Positions 26,315 to 37,927 are shown, counted from the first letter of the stretch. The stretch: 64,000 bases of DNA from Fasciolopsis buskii (GCA_008360955.1 LUCM01007992.1:53836-117835); one strand, 5' to 3'. Made by a program: numbers and translations. Notes: generated by a model from the sequence alone, not told the origin.

Positions 26315-28209
26315 TGTTTAATGAAATTGTTCACTTCAGCTATCATCCCAAATGCAAATATGTCTCTGGTCCATAGGTGTTTTAAACCTAATGGGATTAG
26401 TTTACATAAAACGCACGTGTTTACGATGCTTCCACTAAAGATAACAAAGTCACTTTGTGCACTAGTCAAAATCGAAACTCTTCCGTCGTGCATACCAAGT
26501 AAGCAACGGAAATGATTATTGTCCTAACAGCCACTCCCCTACCTACAGTCAGTTAAAAAGCCCTGCATCGGTGTCTAAGCCGGCTAAGCAAGCAAAAGAG
26601 GGAGAAAAATTTTGTCTTTCAAGCGACCACTCTATTCCATTGGAGATTCAAACAACAACGGACAAATAGGCGACGTCAGTATGGAGGCCCGAATACCTAG
26701 GATCATCAGTTAAGTAGCAGATTCAGAATATCAACATCAAGGCATAACAGAAGTCGTACGATATGTAACAGACTTATGCAACTAACTGATTCAGTTACTG
26801 ACAATGTTAGCTGCAATCATTTCGAGCAAAGTAACGTTTCGAACTAAGGCCTTCGCTAATTACTACTCTGTAGGTGAATGGATCCAAATGTGCACGCTAA
26901 ACAATGTTGATTTTGCATGTATGATTTTTCACATGTCAGGCATTTCGACACGGAAATGCTGTTGCTGTGTTTGTTATGATTCAGCAGCCTATAAATTTCA
27001 GTTCTTCCATCTATGAATGGAAAGATAGTTGGGCCATTATATGCCTTTATATCCCTGCCTTAAAGACTAACAATCCCGTAAAGTTCATGTTATTTTTCCA
27101 TGCATTTCAAAAGTGCTCAGCACGTTGTCACTTAATTTTCTTTTCTGCGTCAAGATCAATCATGAATGACTTTAGATTGTACTTTCGAAGATAATGCAAA
27201 ATGTTCTACAGCACCTAACGCGAACGAACTTCTTTGGAATCCATTCAAGTTTGCAGTGCTCAGGGAAATTTTCAAGGTAGAAACAGGTAGATCTAGGTAA
27301 TTGACATCAACCCGGTTACCAATTACAGAAACTCCACTCATTGAACAAGCTAATGACTAATTACAGACAATTTTCCGTAACTTCTTCAGCACTGAGCTAA
27401 TGAATCTGCATGCTGATCATCAAAAGGTAGGTAGAGTGTCGAAACCATCAAATTTGTGCAGCTTGCGCGAAGTGACTTGGAAAACGGGAAAACAAATACG
27501 TTCTCCTGAATAGTCGGTGGGCATGATTGTCTGAATAAGTGATTCCAGGAAGCTTGCAAGCTAACGAACCAGCAAAAATTCAGTCTTAGATTTGTGTCCC
27601 CAAAGAAGAGTTTAGTGGGAAGGTCTTTGTACAGCATCCAACACAGATCACATTGAGTGTTCGTCGAAACTTGCCTCCCATAGGCGCTGTTTGGCGCAGA
27701 GCGGAATTTCTCATTTTAGATTTAGTCTTGACTTTCAAATGCCCATCTCTATCCAAGGTCAATGTTAAAAGAGTTCGGAGATAACGGATCACAAATTTTT
27801 CAAGCCATTTTGACAGTTGCAGAATGATCGATCAAACTTATTGCTCTCATCCACAGTTCAAATAACTTTTCCAAAATTCAGATTGGAAAACTTAGATGAC
27901 AACGGAAATGGTTATTCTACTAAATTCAGCCATTTCCTCTAAAACAATTTCCGTTAGCACTCTGGGCAGAGAAACCCCAATCCATTGTCAATACTACTAC
28001 CTGGTGGTCTGTCACACCCAATAAAGTCCTCCCAGGATCTGGTTAAGTGCATCCATCGAACACGCTATTATGCCCTCCTGCGGTGAGACTGTTCACCACT
28101 TCTTGCGGTTTGGTGCCATGGGAATTATGATATAGAAGGATATCTTGAATAATTTCACGTATATTACCTGATTTGGACAGACGGTTTCTTCATCCTGCGG
28201 CTGAACTCC
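26315..28209. other. Anonymous DNA, no gene recognised
   Basis: Short frames without motifs. Nothing further supported. Confidence 0.4.
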
Positions 28210-28431
28210 TTAGGCGGTTCGAACGGCCTCATACTGTTCCAATCTATTCCCGGACCAACCATTTGTTCGTCGGGACTTCAGTGCCCGAGTATGCAACGAC
28301 TCAGCAACTTGAGCGAGATTCATCTGGGACACAAAAGGTTGAGAACCGATAATGTCACGGTATGTCGGAAACGTAATCGCGTGTATGGTCAGCAAAATGG
28401 AATCAGGAATGTCAGTAAAGAGACGAGTCAT
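28210..28431 (-). CDS. Unrecognised protein-like frame next to the inverted repeat
   Basis: An ATG-initiated frame of 73 codons with balanced, protein-like composition (PDSILLTIHAITFP near the start, RRTNGWSGNRLEQY near the end) and higher G+C than its surroundings. Adjacent minus-strand text at 28080-28200 gives further protein-like pieces (HGTKPQEVV) in another frame, so this may be a frameshifted relic of a longer coding region, host or transposon. I do not recognise the family. It lies about 270 bp outside the left arm of the inverted repeat. Confidence 0.25.
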   Translation of the reverse strand: MTRLFTDIPDSILLTIHAITFPTYRDIIGSQPFVSQMNLAQVAESLHTRALKSRRTNGWSGNRLEQYEAVRTA

Positions 28432-28770
28432 GATGACGTCACTTTACACATTTCTTCTTACACTTTCAATACCTTGGTAGTAATGCTACTGTGGAGCAAA
28501 CTTTCAACGTCTCACATTTTGGGAAACTATTGACCGGAGCCAAATCGCTATATCATGTACAGGGATTAACAAGCAGACGGCGGGCTTCATGAAGATTATG
28601 CTTATTGGCAGCAGATTCTCCAGACTGAAAAAGACATGGGTGCCACGTCAGATGCCGCAGGAACTCAAGCCGTTAAAAGAGATCAAAACTACAAGATACG
28701 TCTGTGAAATACAAATATAACCAATTCATTTACAAGACATATAAGGCTTAATTCTCGATCATTTATATAT

Positions 28771-28802
28771 GCACATATACATATATGTATATATATATAT
28801 AT
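28771..28802. repeat. TA-rich tract near the outer end of the left arm
   Basis: Interrupted CATATACATATATGTATATATATATATA run. It pairs with the TA tract at 37825-37866 in the other arm, where two of its G/C interruptions have become A/T. Confidence 0.85.
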
Positions 28803-28829
28803 AATTAACGTTATAGAGCAAACATGTCT

Positions 28830-28924
28830 TACAAGAAACAAATCCCGGTGGACGAAAATCACATAAGGAACATGCGATAGAAATTGGATTTAGGTTGAGA
28901 GGGCCGATGAAACGAGGAATCAGT
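28830..28924. other. 95-bp segment present only in the left arm
   Basis: In the right arm the sequence passes from the pair of ATGTCTTA directly to GAAGATTGAATC, while the left arm has about 95 extra bases at this point. No coding or repeat signature is visible. It marks exactly where arm identity changes from about 92% (outside) to apparently 100% (inside). Confidence 0.8.
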
Positions 28925-29989
28925 TATTAGATTGAATCGCACAACATTCATCGAAAACGAAGTCTTTCATATCCAATCCGGGAAGCAAGATGAACAGTGA
29001 AATTAATAGCGGTTTAAACACTCCAAAGGTGCATTAACGAAAGGCCATGAAACAATGACATTTTGCATCGAGAAGGTCACAACACCAAGTAGGTCGACTT
29101 CTCCCTCCCCTCTCATAAATTACACAGCCACATCAGCGGAAGGTGAAACCCGAGAGAACAACATTCGCGGTGTGCATTAAAAAGTCAAAAGCTCAAAATG
29201 CTTTTTTGTTCTGCAGTTACGTCAGCTACCAAAACAGGACTGACAAACAAAGATGAGACAGAAACAAACTTGACCTTTAATTCAACAAGAGCAATGCATC
29301 ATGCGGAATCCGAAGGAGAACTATGCCGAGGTGGCATATCAGTTCAAAATTAATTGTATATAGACCAGTTTGATGAGATGCGTGGCGTACTGATAATCGC
29401 AGGACCTCTGAATTGTTGGTCGGCCATCCTCCTTGGAGTGTCTTTTATCTCTTCGATCCCAATCAGGTATTCGGCTCTTACCTGTGGCTCCAAGAGGCTG
29501 AAGCATGCATCAGCTAATATACCTCGACAAGCTGCTCGAGAGACAGGCTAAACCAGGCTGAGAGAAACTGAGGTCAAAATCCTCTGAGAAATGGTGCCCA
29601 GTATGCAAAGTCGGTTATCCATGAGTAGACGGATGAAATCAACTTTACTATCCAACGGCTGCAATGAAAAAGTATCGCACTATCAAAGCTGCATGGTCCC
29701 CTCAATCGAACGGCGCACGGGCCCGCACGTAGCCACCGGAAACCATGCATCCACGAACTACTGCGTTACATCCAGCACTTGGTTGCACGAAGAATGAAGG
29801 TGCACTCTAAAAACCCTAAGGGTGCAAGGTACGTCTCTTATACTAAAACGCCGTGAAACGTCATGATCATGTCTTCCATTCACCCTGTTATCTGTGGTTC
29901 AACGTCCTCGGGAAGCGACGTGCATCGCGCTTCTCCAGAAAACTGCCTCATTCTACCTCCGGAGGGTCTTCTACATGAAATGTTAGAAC

Positions 29990-30720
29990 GTGAGAAGCTT
30001 TCCGGGCATCGGAATTCAGGCCGCAATTATGCACACACTGTACGATTTCCAAAGGAATATCTCCTATTTATCCGAAGTCAAACTAGACGGTACCGGTGGT
30101 TTGAACATCAAAGTTCCTAGCGTAGATGGCCGCTATTGGTTCTGTCACAGTGGCCCCGAAAGTCCAGTTAGGAAAGAGCCAGCCGTAGCTTCACGTCACC
30201 GTGCCAGTTCTGCTCTATCGTATTGCCAACCGATTTCATCAAAAATCGATGAGGCATGCTTCAAAAGCCAATCTGTCAGTGTCACCGTTGCCGCGATCTA
30301 CACCCCAACTCCCCCTTTTGATAGTGGTACGAAAGACGAGTTCTACGGCAGCCTTCAAACGGTAGCGAACCACATCCCCAAAAGTGATATACTTAGCATA
30401 GCTAATGATTGGCATGCCCAGACAGGGGCACAAGATCCCTCGACAGGCGGGACTTTAGGGAAATTCGGCCTCAGTCAGCGCTGTGAAAATGAGGACAAGC
30501 TTACAAACTTTGATTTTAACGGTTGTACATAACCAACAAACTATTCCAGCATTCCAAAATATACCTTCTTATAGGGTATTCCAATGATGGTAGGACGGCT
30601 CCTCAAATTGACCACATGTATGTTCGGTGACGATGGGTTGCGTCAGCGGAGGACTGCAGGCCGTATGGCGTTGCTGAGGCAGGTAACAAAGGAGGCTGAG
30701 ACCACGTGCTAGTAATCACA
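29990..30720 (+). pseudogene. AP-like endonuclease (EEP) domain of the left-arm element, inactivated
   Basis: The frame 29990-30532 (180 codons) begins inside the domain at a position equivalent to the NVR...IGxQAA motif (here SFPGIGIQAAIMHTLYDF). It reads SEVKLDG at the catalytic Glu block, VTVAAIYTPTPPFD, then ILSIANDWHAQTGAQD where active relatives have xxAGDWNARTG, so the catalytic Asn is His. TLGKFGLSQRC follows. After a stop, frames continue to QIDHM and a DHVLVITKLR box near 30700 (the SDH motif). The enzyme would nick target DNA to prime reverse transcription in the nucleus. Frame breaks and the lost Asn show it is dead. Confidence 0.8.
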
Positions 30721-31447
30721 AAGCTTCGTGTTCGGTCGATGACTGGTATAAAGGTAAATCCCCGAGGCGTTTTGACGTGCGACATTTTAAGTCCTGGGAA
30801 AAGACAAAAGCTTTAATGACAGAGACCGATCAGTGGTTATCGGCGGCCGTATTCATTTCACTTGAAGACACGAGATATTTGATTGGTTAGTTGTGGCGAA
30901 AATTAAAAGTCGCTGTACATCAGGGCGCAATGACTAAACTGCAAACCACAAAAAGCCGTTACAAGGATTGGATATCGGAAGATGCCATCTGTATTCGTAC
31001 CATGGCTAAAAACCCCACTTATCTGGCCATCTGGAATACCAGAACCTCGGACGTGAAGCAATGCAATCCGCAAGGAAAGCTTGCTGCCATTGCCGACAGG
31101 AAATAGCGCGCAAGTTGGAAAACGTAGCTAGTGCTTGTTACTTTGAAAACATCTTTCAGCTCATGCGAGCAGCGTAAAGCATGAGGCATGATACGTGGTC
31201 CTTCCGACGCACTCATCTCACATGTGAGTGAAAACCTAAATAGATGGGTAGAAAATTTGATCCAGTTGCTTAGTCGCTCACTACGTAGACCGGTAGGTAT
31301 AGCACCGATTTCGTCCCCTTCATATAAAAATAACTGTAACCCTCCACCATTAGGAGATTGACTAATGTGATCAACCATTGATTTCCGGAAAGATATCAGG
31401 AGATGACTTAATCATGGCTAAAATATACACGACGTGCCTTCTGGCGT

Positions 31448-31717
31448 TTGCCGAGCAACTTCATACCCTATTCCGGTCGATTTTGGAAACCTAAAAATAT
31501 CTATCGGACTGGAACACTTCAGTCTGGAATACAACAGGGATGCCCGGTATCTCCACTGCTCTTCAACTTTGCTATCGATTGGGTTATGCAACGTGTAGCG
31601 GATGGCTATCGGAGTGTCCTAGTTTCCAAAGACTGTCATATTGCAAACCCCGAATTTGCGAACGACATAGGGGACCTGACCGCTTCGTGGGTGGCTCTTG
31701 AAGAGGTTAATGAATGA
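31448..31717 (+). pseudogene. RT palm fragment of the left-arm element, active site mutated
   Basis: An 89-codon frame containing TLQSGIQQGCPVSPLLFNFAIDWVMQ, the RT block reading GVRQGCxLSPxLFNxxIDW in active relatives. It is followed by FANDIGDL at 31655-31669, which replaces the catalytic YADD/FADD box, so the first Asp of the pair is Asn. Downstream, after a stop, MGFQINATKT matches the MGLxINxxKTK block. Motif A and the fingers upstream are deleted. An RT with this palm cannot polymerise. Confidence 0.8.
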
Positions 31718-32836
31718 GCATCGGAGATGGGTTTTCAGATCAATGCCACCAAAACCAGATATTCGTACAAACTGAGTGCTGCAAATAGATAGCCAGGCAG
31801 TGGAGGTCATTCTTGGATTTTAGTTATCTCGATTCGAAAACATTACTCAACTCGGCCTCCATATGGTGCACGGCGCGTGCCAAGGCAAATTGAACTGGAC
31901 CGGCATCTCCGGAGAACTTGCTACAAACCACCAAACATAGGTGGCTGCGAACAGGGATATTCAAGAAGCTGAATTATCTCCTTCGAGCAACCGGCCGCAG
32001 TAAAATGACGAGAGTATGGCAATGTGATATTGACCACCTGAGGTCCTTAGTTTGATAAACTTGCTGGTGGCCATAACTGGGCACTGGTTACTACACGACG
32101 ACTTCGAACTATAGGGCAGGCTTGAAGAAGATTAAGTTTAATGAAAACAAGAGAAATCCTCAGTCTTGGTGCTGCCTACCAATTGAATCATTGCTACACC
32201 GTTGTGCCAATTAATCCATAGAGATATGCCTCAAATGCTAAAGAATGCATCGAAAACTAACGCCCGAGATTTCTCGTTTATCGCGAATGATATTCATGCA
32301 AGAACTCAGAAATTTTCAAACGTCTTGACTCAGCAGCCTTTCGAAGACCGTGTGTCAGTTTTCTCAAGGAAAATTTACAATCAAAGGCACTTGGTAATTA
32401 CCCACATATCATCGTATGCCCTATTATGTGCAGTAACGTGCTTGATTTTGTGTGCGAGCGTGCATGCGCGTCAGTGTGCTTGCGTGTACAATATTCCTCA
32501 GGTTTACTAGCGTTCCTTTGTTTGCTACACAATTTTTCATCGCACCACTTCGGATTAGCCAATACTATTGTTTTTATTTATTGCAAATTACTTTTGTTTA
32601 TCTATTTTCATCAGCACTTGTACACATGTAGCGGAACTTTTAATCAATCGCTGAATTTATCATGTTAATAATCGTTTTGTTTGAATTTTTGGTATCCCTC
32701 CTCAGGCTCCTGCCTCGTTCATGTGTAACCGTGGGCCTTGTTTTTGGTATATCACTAAAGCAAACATTTCATCACTTCTTGCATCCATTAAAAATTTTTC
32801 ATTATATGCCCTCTTAACGTTTGTTTACTTAATATT

Positions 32837-33887
32837 AACTCGACACCGTCTTTCTCAAAGCCGTTTTCTCGCAGTTGCTGAACAAATATTATTCACTGAA
32901 ACATTCTAAACGCGCCTTCCAAATGTTTGTTATTCAGTGTTAATTCATGTCAAAAACACAAATTATGTTGCTAATTTGATGAATGAACCCATAATTCGGC
33001 AGTGACCTAAAATGACAACTCAGACATCATCTGTCAGTGGTTGTTAAGCAGAAGCGGAGTAAGACTGTTCCCAATAAATTGCTACCGTGTGTTATTCGAA
33101 CATATGGGCCTAAAACTAGTAGTGCTGTGCAGTCATCGGTCAACCAAATTAAAACAGCTTAACACTATATAACTCATTCAAATGAGCATAATTATTTGGG
33201 TTTAGTTATTTAAGTTCATTTCTGAAAAAAATTGACGAAGAGATATGTTACACTGTCTTATATCTTGTTTTGGTTGACCCCAGCAACGAAAAGCGCTAGT
33301 CCAAAATAGTGTCCCTGAGGGTTCATGCGCGCTCAAAAGCATTGAGGCGAACGTCTGATTTTGCTGCTATATTATCTAACAGCCAGACAAATACACATGA
33401 CGTTGACGCCACAAACTGAAATCCACAGTGTCCCTTTACTCTTCCAGAGAAGATGATTTATTGTGAACCCTTAAGTACTCGGCACTGAAGAACGAATTGC
33501 AACGTAAACACGACATAAATCGACCTTGGCTGGAGTCGCCATTTTTGAAATGATATGAGGGCATTAATAACAGCTGATCCGAAAAAGCATGTACGTGTTT
33601 CTCGTCGAAAGTTAAATTTCGATAGAAGTAAAGCGAAAAGCGGTGAACAGGGAGTGTGCGATTGCTTTTGACCCATATCATTGATTTGTTGGGGTGGTAA
33701 AAACGCAATCGGCATACACGAGTGAGATGACATTCTGAATTATTCAATGATTTTTCTTTTGGCATGTGCCATTGAAGTCCACCAAACGTAGATTATGAAG
33801 AATATTTGATACGTCTTGAACCTCTAAGCTTGTAGTTCATCGGATTCGCCTGATGGAAGAACGTGAAGCAAAAATAAGTCGCGGGTC
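32837..33887. other. Unique 1.05-kb spacer between the arms
   Basis: The two sides do not pair. It has one minus frame of 109 codons from an ATG (33436-33765) without recognisable motifs and an overlapping 91-codon frame. Nothing like a recombinase, origin or replication protein was found. Confidence 0.6.
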
Positions 33888-35006
33888 AATATTAAGTTAA
33901 CAAACGTTAAGAGGGCATATAATGAAAAATTTTTAATGGATGCAAGAAGTGATGAAATGTTTGCTTTAGTGATATACCAAAAACAAGGCCCACGGTTACA
34001 CATGAACGAGGCAGGAGCCTGAGGAGGGATACCAAAAATTCAAACAAAACGATTATTAACATGATAAATTCAGCGATTGATTAAAAGTTCCGCTACATGT
34101 GTACAAGTGCTGATGAAAATAGATAAACAAAAGTAATTTGCAATAAATAAAAACAATAGTATTGGCTAATCCGAAGTGGTGCGATGAAAAATTGTGTAGC
34201 AAACAAAGGAACGCTAGTAAACCTGAGGAATATTGTACACGCAAGCACACTGACGCGCATGCACGCTCGCACACAAAATCAAGCACGTTACTGCACATAA
34301 TAGGGCATACGATGATATGTGGGTAATTACCAAGTGCCTTTGATTGTAAATTTTCCTTGAGAAAACTGACACACGGTCTTCGAAAGGCTGCTGAGTCAAG
34401 ACGTTTGAAAATTTCTGAGTTCTTGCATGAATATCATTCGCGATAAACGAGAAATCTCGGGCGTTAGTTTTCGATGCATTCTTTAGCATTTGAGGCATAT
34501 CTCTATGGATTAATTGGCACAACGGTGTAGCAATGATTCAATTGGTAGGCAGCACCAAGACTGAGGATTTCTCTTGTTTTCATTAAACTTAATCTTCTTC
34601 AAGCCTGCCCTATAGTTCGAAGTCGTCGTGTAGTAACCAGTGCCCAGTTATGGCCACCAGCAAGTTTATCAAACTAAGGACCTCAGGTGGTCAATATCAC
34701 ATTGCCATACTCTCGTCATTTTACTGCGGCCGGTTGCTCGAAGGAGATAATTCAGCTTCTTGAATATCCCTGTTCGCAGCCACCTATGTTTGGTGGTTTG
34801 TAGCAAGTTCTCCGGAGATGCCGGTCCAGTTCAATTTGCCTTGGCACGCGCCGTGCACCATATGGAGGCCGAGTTGAGTAATGTTTTCGAATCGAGATAA
34901 CTAAAATCCAAGAATGACCTCCACTGCCTGGCTATCTATTTGCAGCACTCAGTTTGTACGAATATCTGGTTTTGGTGGCATTGATCTGAAAACCCATCTC
35001 CGATGC

Positions 35007-35276
35007 TCATTCATTAACCTCTTCAAGAGCCACCCACGAAGCGGTCAGGTCCCCTATGTCGTTCGCAAATTCGGGGTTTGCAATATGACAGTCTTTGGAA
35101 ACTAGGACACTCCGATAGCCATCCGCTACACGTTGCATAACCCAATCGATAGCAAAGTTGAAGAGCAGTGGAGATACCGGGCATCCCTGTTGTATTCCAG
35201 ACTGAAGTGTTCCAGTCCGATAGATATTTTTAGGTTTCCAAAATCGACCGGAATAGGGTATGAAGTTGCTCGGCAA
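35007..35276 (-). pseudogene. RT palm fragment of the right-arm element
   Basis: Same 89-codon frame as 31448-31717 on the opposite strand, with QQGCPVSPLLFNF and the mutated FANDI box (35055-35069). Dead for the same reasons. Confidence 0.8.
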
Positions 35277-36003
35277 ACGCCAGAAGGCACGTCGTGTATA
35301 TTTTAGCCATGATTAAGTCATCTCCTGATATCTTTCCGGAAATCAATGGTTGATCACATTAGTCAATCTCCTAATGGTGGAGGGTTACAGTTATTTTTAT
35401 ATGAAGGGGACGAAATCGGTGCTATACCTACCGGTCTACGTAGTGAGCGACTAAGCAACTGGATCAAATTTTCTACCCATCTATTTAGGTTTTCACTCAC
35501 ATGTGAGATGAGTGCGTCGGAAGGACCACGTATCATGCCTCATGCTTTACGCTGCTCGCATGAGCTGAAAGATGTTTTCAAAGTAACAAGCACTAGCTAC
35601 GTTTTCCAACTTGCGCGCTATTTCCTGTCGGCAATGGCAGCAAGCTTTCCTTGCGGATTGCATTGCTTCACGTCCGAGGTTCTGGTATTCCAGATGGCCA
35701 GATAAGTGGGGTTTTTAGCCATGGTACGAATACAGATGGCATCTTCCGATATCCAATCCTTGTAACGGCTTTTTGTGGTTTGCAGTTTAGTCATTGCGCC
35801 CTGATGTACAGCGACTTTTAATTTTCGCCACAACTAACCAATCAAATATCTCGTGTCTTCAAGTGAAATGAATACGGCCGCCGATAACCACTGATCGGTC
35901 TCTGTCATTAAAGCTTTTGTCTTTTCCCAGGACTTAAAATGTCGCACGTCAAAACGCCTCGGGGATTTACCTTTATACCAGTCATCGACCGAACACGAAG
36001 CTT

Positions 36004-36734
36004 TGTGATTACTAGCACGTGGTCTCAGCCTCCTTTGTTACCTGCCTCAGCAACGCCATACGGCCTGCAGTCCTCCGCTGACGCAACCCATCGTCACCGA
36101 ACATACATGTGGTCAATTTGAGGAGCCGTCCTACCATCATTGGAATACCCTATAAGAAGGTATATTTTGGAATGCTGGAATAGTTTGTTGGTTATGTACA
36201 ACCGTTAAAATCAAAGTTTGTAAGCTTGTCCTCATTTTCACAGCGCTGACTGAGGCCGAATTTCCCTAAAGTCCCGCCTGTCGAGGGATCTTGTGCCCCT
36301 GTCTGGGCATGCCAATCATTAGCTATGCTAAGTATATCACTTTTGGGGATGTGGTTCGCTACCGTTTGAAGGCTGCCGTAGAACTCGTCTTTCGTACCAC
36401 TATCAAAAGGGGGAGTTGGGGTGTAGATCGCGGCAACGGTGACACTGACAGATTGGCTTTTGAAGCATGCCTCATCGATTTTTGATGAAATCGGTTGGCA
36501 ATACGATAGAGCAGAACTGGCACGGTGACGTGAAGCTACGGCTGGCTCTTTCCTAACTGGACTTTCGGGGCCACTGTGACAGAACCAATAGCGGCCATCT
36601 ACGCTAGGAACTTTGATGTTCAAACCACCGGTACCGTCTAGTTTGACTTCGGATAAATAGGAGATATTCCTTTGGAAATCGTACAGTGTGTGCATAATTG
36701 CGGCCTGAATTCCGATGCCCGGAAAGCTTCTCAC
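36004..36734 (-). pseudogene. EEP endonuclease domain of the right-arm element, inactivated
   Basis: Same sequence as 29990-30720 on the opposite strand. The 180-codon frame occupies 36192-36734 and contains VAAIYTPTPP and IANDWHAQTG. The catalytic Asn is replaced by His and the downstream DHVLV block is out of frame. No difference from the left copy was seen. Confidence 0.8.
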
Positions 36735-37824
36735 GTTCTAACATTTCATGTAGAAGACCCTCCGGAGGTAGAATGAGGCAGTTTTCTGGAGAAGCGCGAT
36801 GCACGTCGCTTCCCGAGGACGTTGAACCACAGATAACAGGGTGAATGGAAGACATGATCATGACGTTTCACGGCGTTTTAGTATAAGAGACGTACCTTGC
36901 ACCCTTAGGGTTTTTAGAGTGCACCTTCATTCTTCGTGCAACCAAGTGCTGGATGTAACGCAGTAGTTCGTGGATGCATGGTTTCCGGTGGCTACGTGCG
37001 GGCCCGTGCGCCGTTCGATTGAGGGGACCATGCAGCTTTGATAGTGCGATACTTTTTCATTGCAGCCGTTGGATAGTAAAGTTGATTTCATCCGTCTACT
37101 CATGGATAACCGACTTTGCATACTGGGCACCATTTCTCAGAGGATTTTGACCTCAGTTTCTCTCAGCCTGGTTTAGCCTGTCTCTCGAGCAGCTTGTCGA
37201 GGTATATTAGCTGATGCATGCTTCAGCCTCTTGGAGCCACAGGTAAGAGCCGAATACCTGATTGGGATCGAAGAGATAAAAGACACTCCAAGGAGGATGG
37301 CCGACCAACAATTCAGAGGTCCTGCGATTATCAGTACGCCACGCATCTCATCAAACTGGTCTATATACAATTAATTTTGAACTGATATGCCACCTCGGCA
37401 TAGTTCTCCTTCGGATTCCGCATGATGCATTGCTCTTGTTGAATTAAAGGTCAAGTTTGTTTCTGTCTCATCTTTGTTTGTCAGTCCTGTTTTGGTAGCT
37501 GACGTAACTGCAGAACAAAAAAGCATTTTGAGCTTTTGACTTTTTAATGCACACCGCGAATGTTGTTCTCTCGGGTTTCACCTTCCGCTGATGTGGCTGT
37601 GTAATTTATGAGAGGGGAGGGAGAAGTCGACCTACTTGGTGTTGTGACCTTCTCGATGCAAAATGTCATTGTTTCATGGCCTTTCGTTAATGCACCTTTG
37701 GAGTGTTTAAACCGCTATTAATTTCACTGTTCATCTTGCTTCCCGGATTGGATATGAAAGACTTCGTTTTCGATGAATGTTGTGCGATTCAATCTTCTAA
37801 GACATATTTGCTCTATAACGTTAA

Positions 37825-37825
37825 T

Positions 37826-37856
<31 letters not shown>

Positions 37857-37866
37857 GCATATATAA
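37825..37866. repeat. TA-rich tract near the outer end of the right arm
   Basis: TA run interrupted by single C and GC positions. It is the partner of 28771-28802. Sited at the outer edge of the inverted repeat. Confidence 0.85.
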
Positions 37867-37927
37867 ATAATCGAGAATTAAGTCTTATATTTCTTGTAAA
37901 CGAATTGGTTTTATTTGGTTTTCACAG

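Larger units (their letters stand above)
29370..32130 (+). mobile_element. Dead RTE-like non-LTR retrotransposon in the left arm, pointing to the spacer
   Basis: A G+C-richer body. About 29370-29860 looks like 5' untranslated sequence. The endonuclease domain follows at about 29960-30750. Connector text leads to RT palm motifs at about 31480-31720, then degraded C-terminal sequence to about 32130. The fingers and the motif A region of RT are missing. The clade differs from the element at 60.7-64 kb: its endonuclease text (TLGKFGLSQRC, a DHVLV box after a frameshift) matches the craniofacial-development-protein-2-like RTE group. Both element borders are approximate and no target-site duplication was identified. 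An identical copy lies in the right arm. Confidence 0.85.
28702..32836 (+). repeat. Left arm of a ~4.1-kb inverted repeat
   Basis: Position x pairs with 66724-x for 28930-32836 (partner 33888-37794). All segments I compared there, including every open frame, are identical in the other arm. Outside that core, 28702-28829 pairs with 37800-37927 at about 92% identity (some ten substitutions). Between them the left arm has about 95 bp (28830-28924) with no counterpart. Inner homology fades at about 32826-32836. The arm contains a TA tract, a dead RTE-like element, and the DNA flanking it. Confidence 0.95.
34594..37354 (-). mobile_element. Identical dead RTE-like retrotransposon in the right arm
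   Basis: Mirror image of the left-arm element, with the same frames, the same stops, the same NDWH substitution in the endonuclease and the same FAND box in RT. It points towards the spacer, so the two copies converge. Two independently inserted copies would not share all disabling changes, so the duplication or homogenisation followed inactivation. Confidence 0.85.
33888..37927 (-). repeat. Right arm of the ~4.1-kb inverted repeat
   Basis: Reverse complement of the left arm. The inner core (33888-37794) shows no length difference from its partner and no mismatch in the segments compared. Outside it, 37800-37927 matches at about 92%. Beyond 37927 homology ends just after a shared TTTCACAG. 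All frames here are exact copies of those in the left arm. Confidence 0.95.

Noticed and set aside
32600..32640. A CTGATGA core on the minus strand near 32610 (and its mirror near 34110) as a hammerhead
   Set aside because: No GAAA strand, stem II or stem I follows at the right spacing.
28702..37927. The inverted repeat as a hairpin-type sequencing artefact (missed adaptor)
   Set aside because: Such artefacts are identical from the centre outward. Here the centre is 1.05 kb of unpaired unique sequence, and the outer ends are diverged with a 95-bp indel. A different assembly error remains possible.
28702..37927. The inverted repeat as an organelle or plasmid-type replicon, or a DNA transposon with giant terminal inverted repeats
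   Set aside because: No rRNA, tRNA, transposase or replication gene lies in the arms or spacer. Arm content is a dead RTE-like element plus its flanks, and no target-site duplication was seen.
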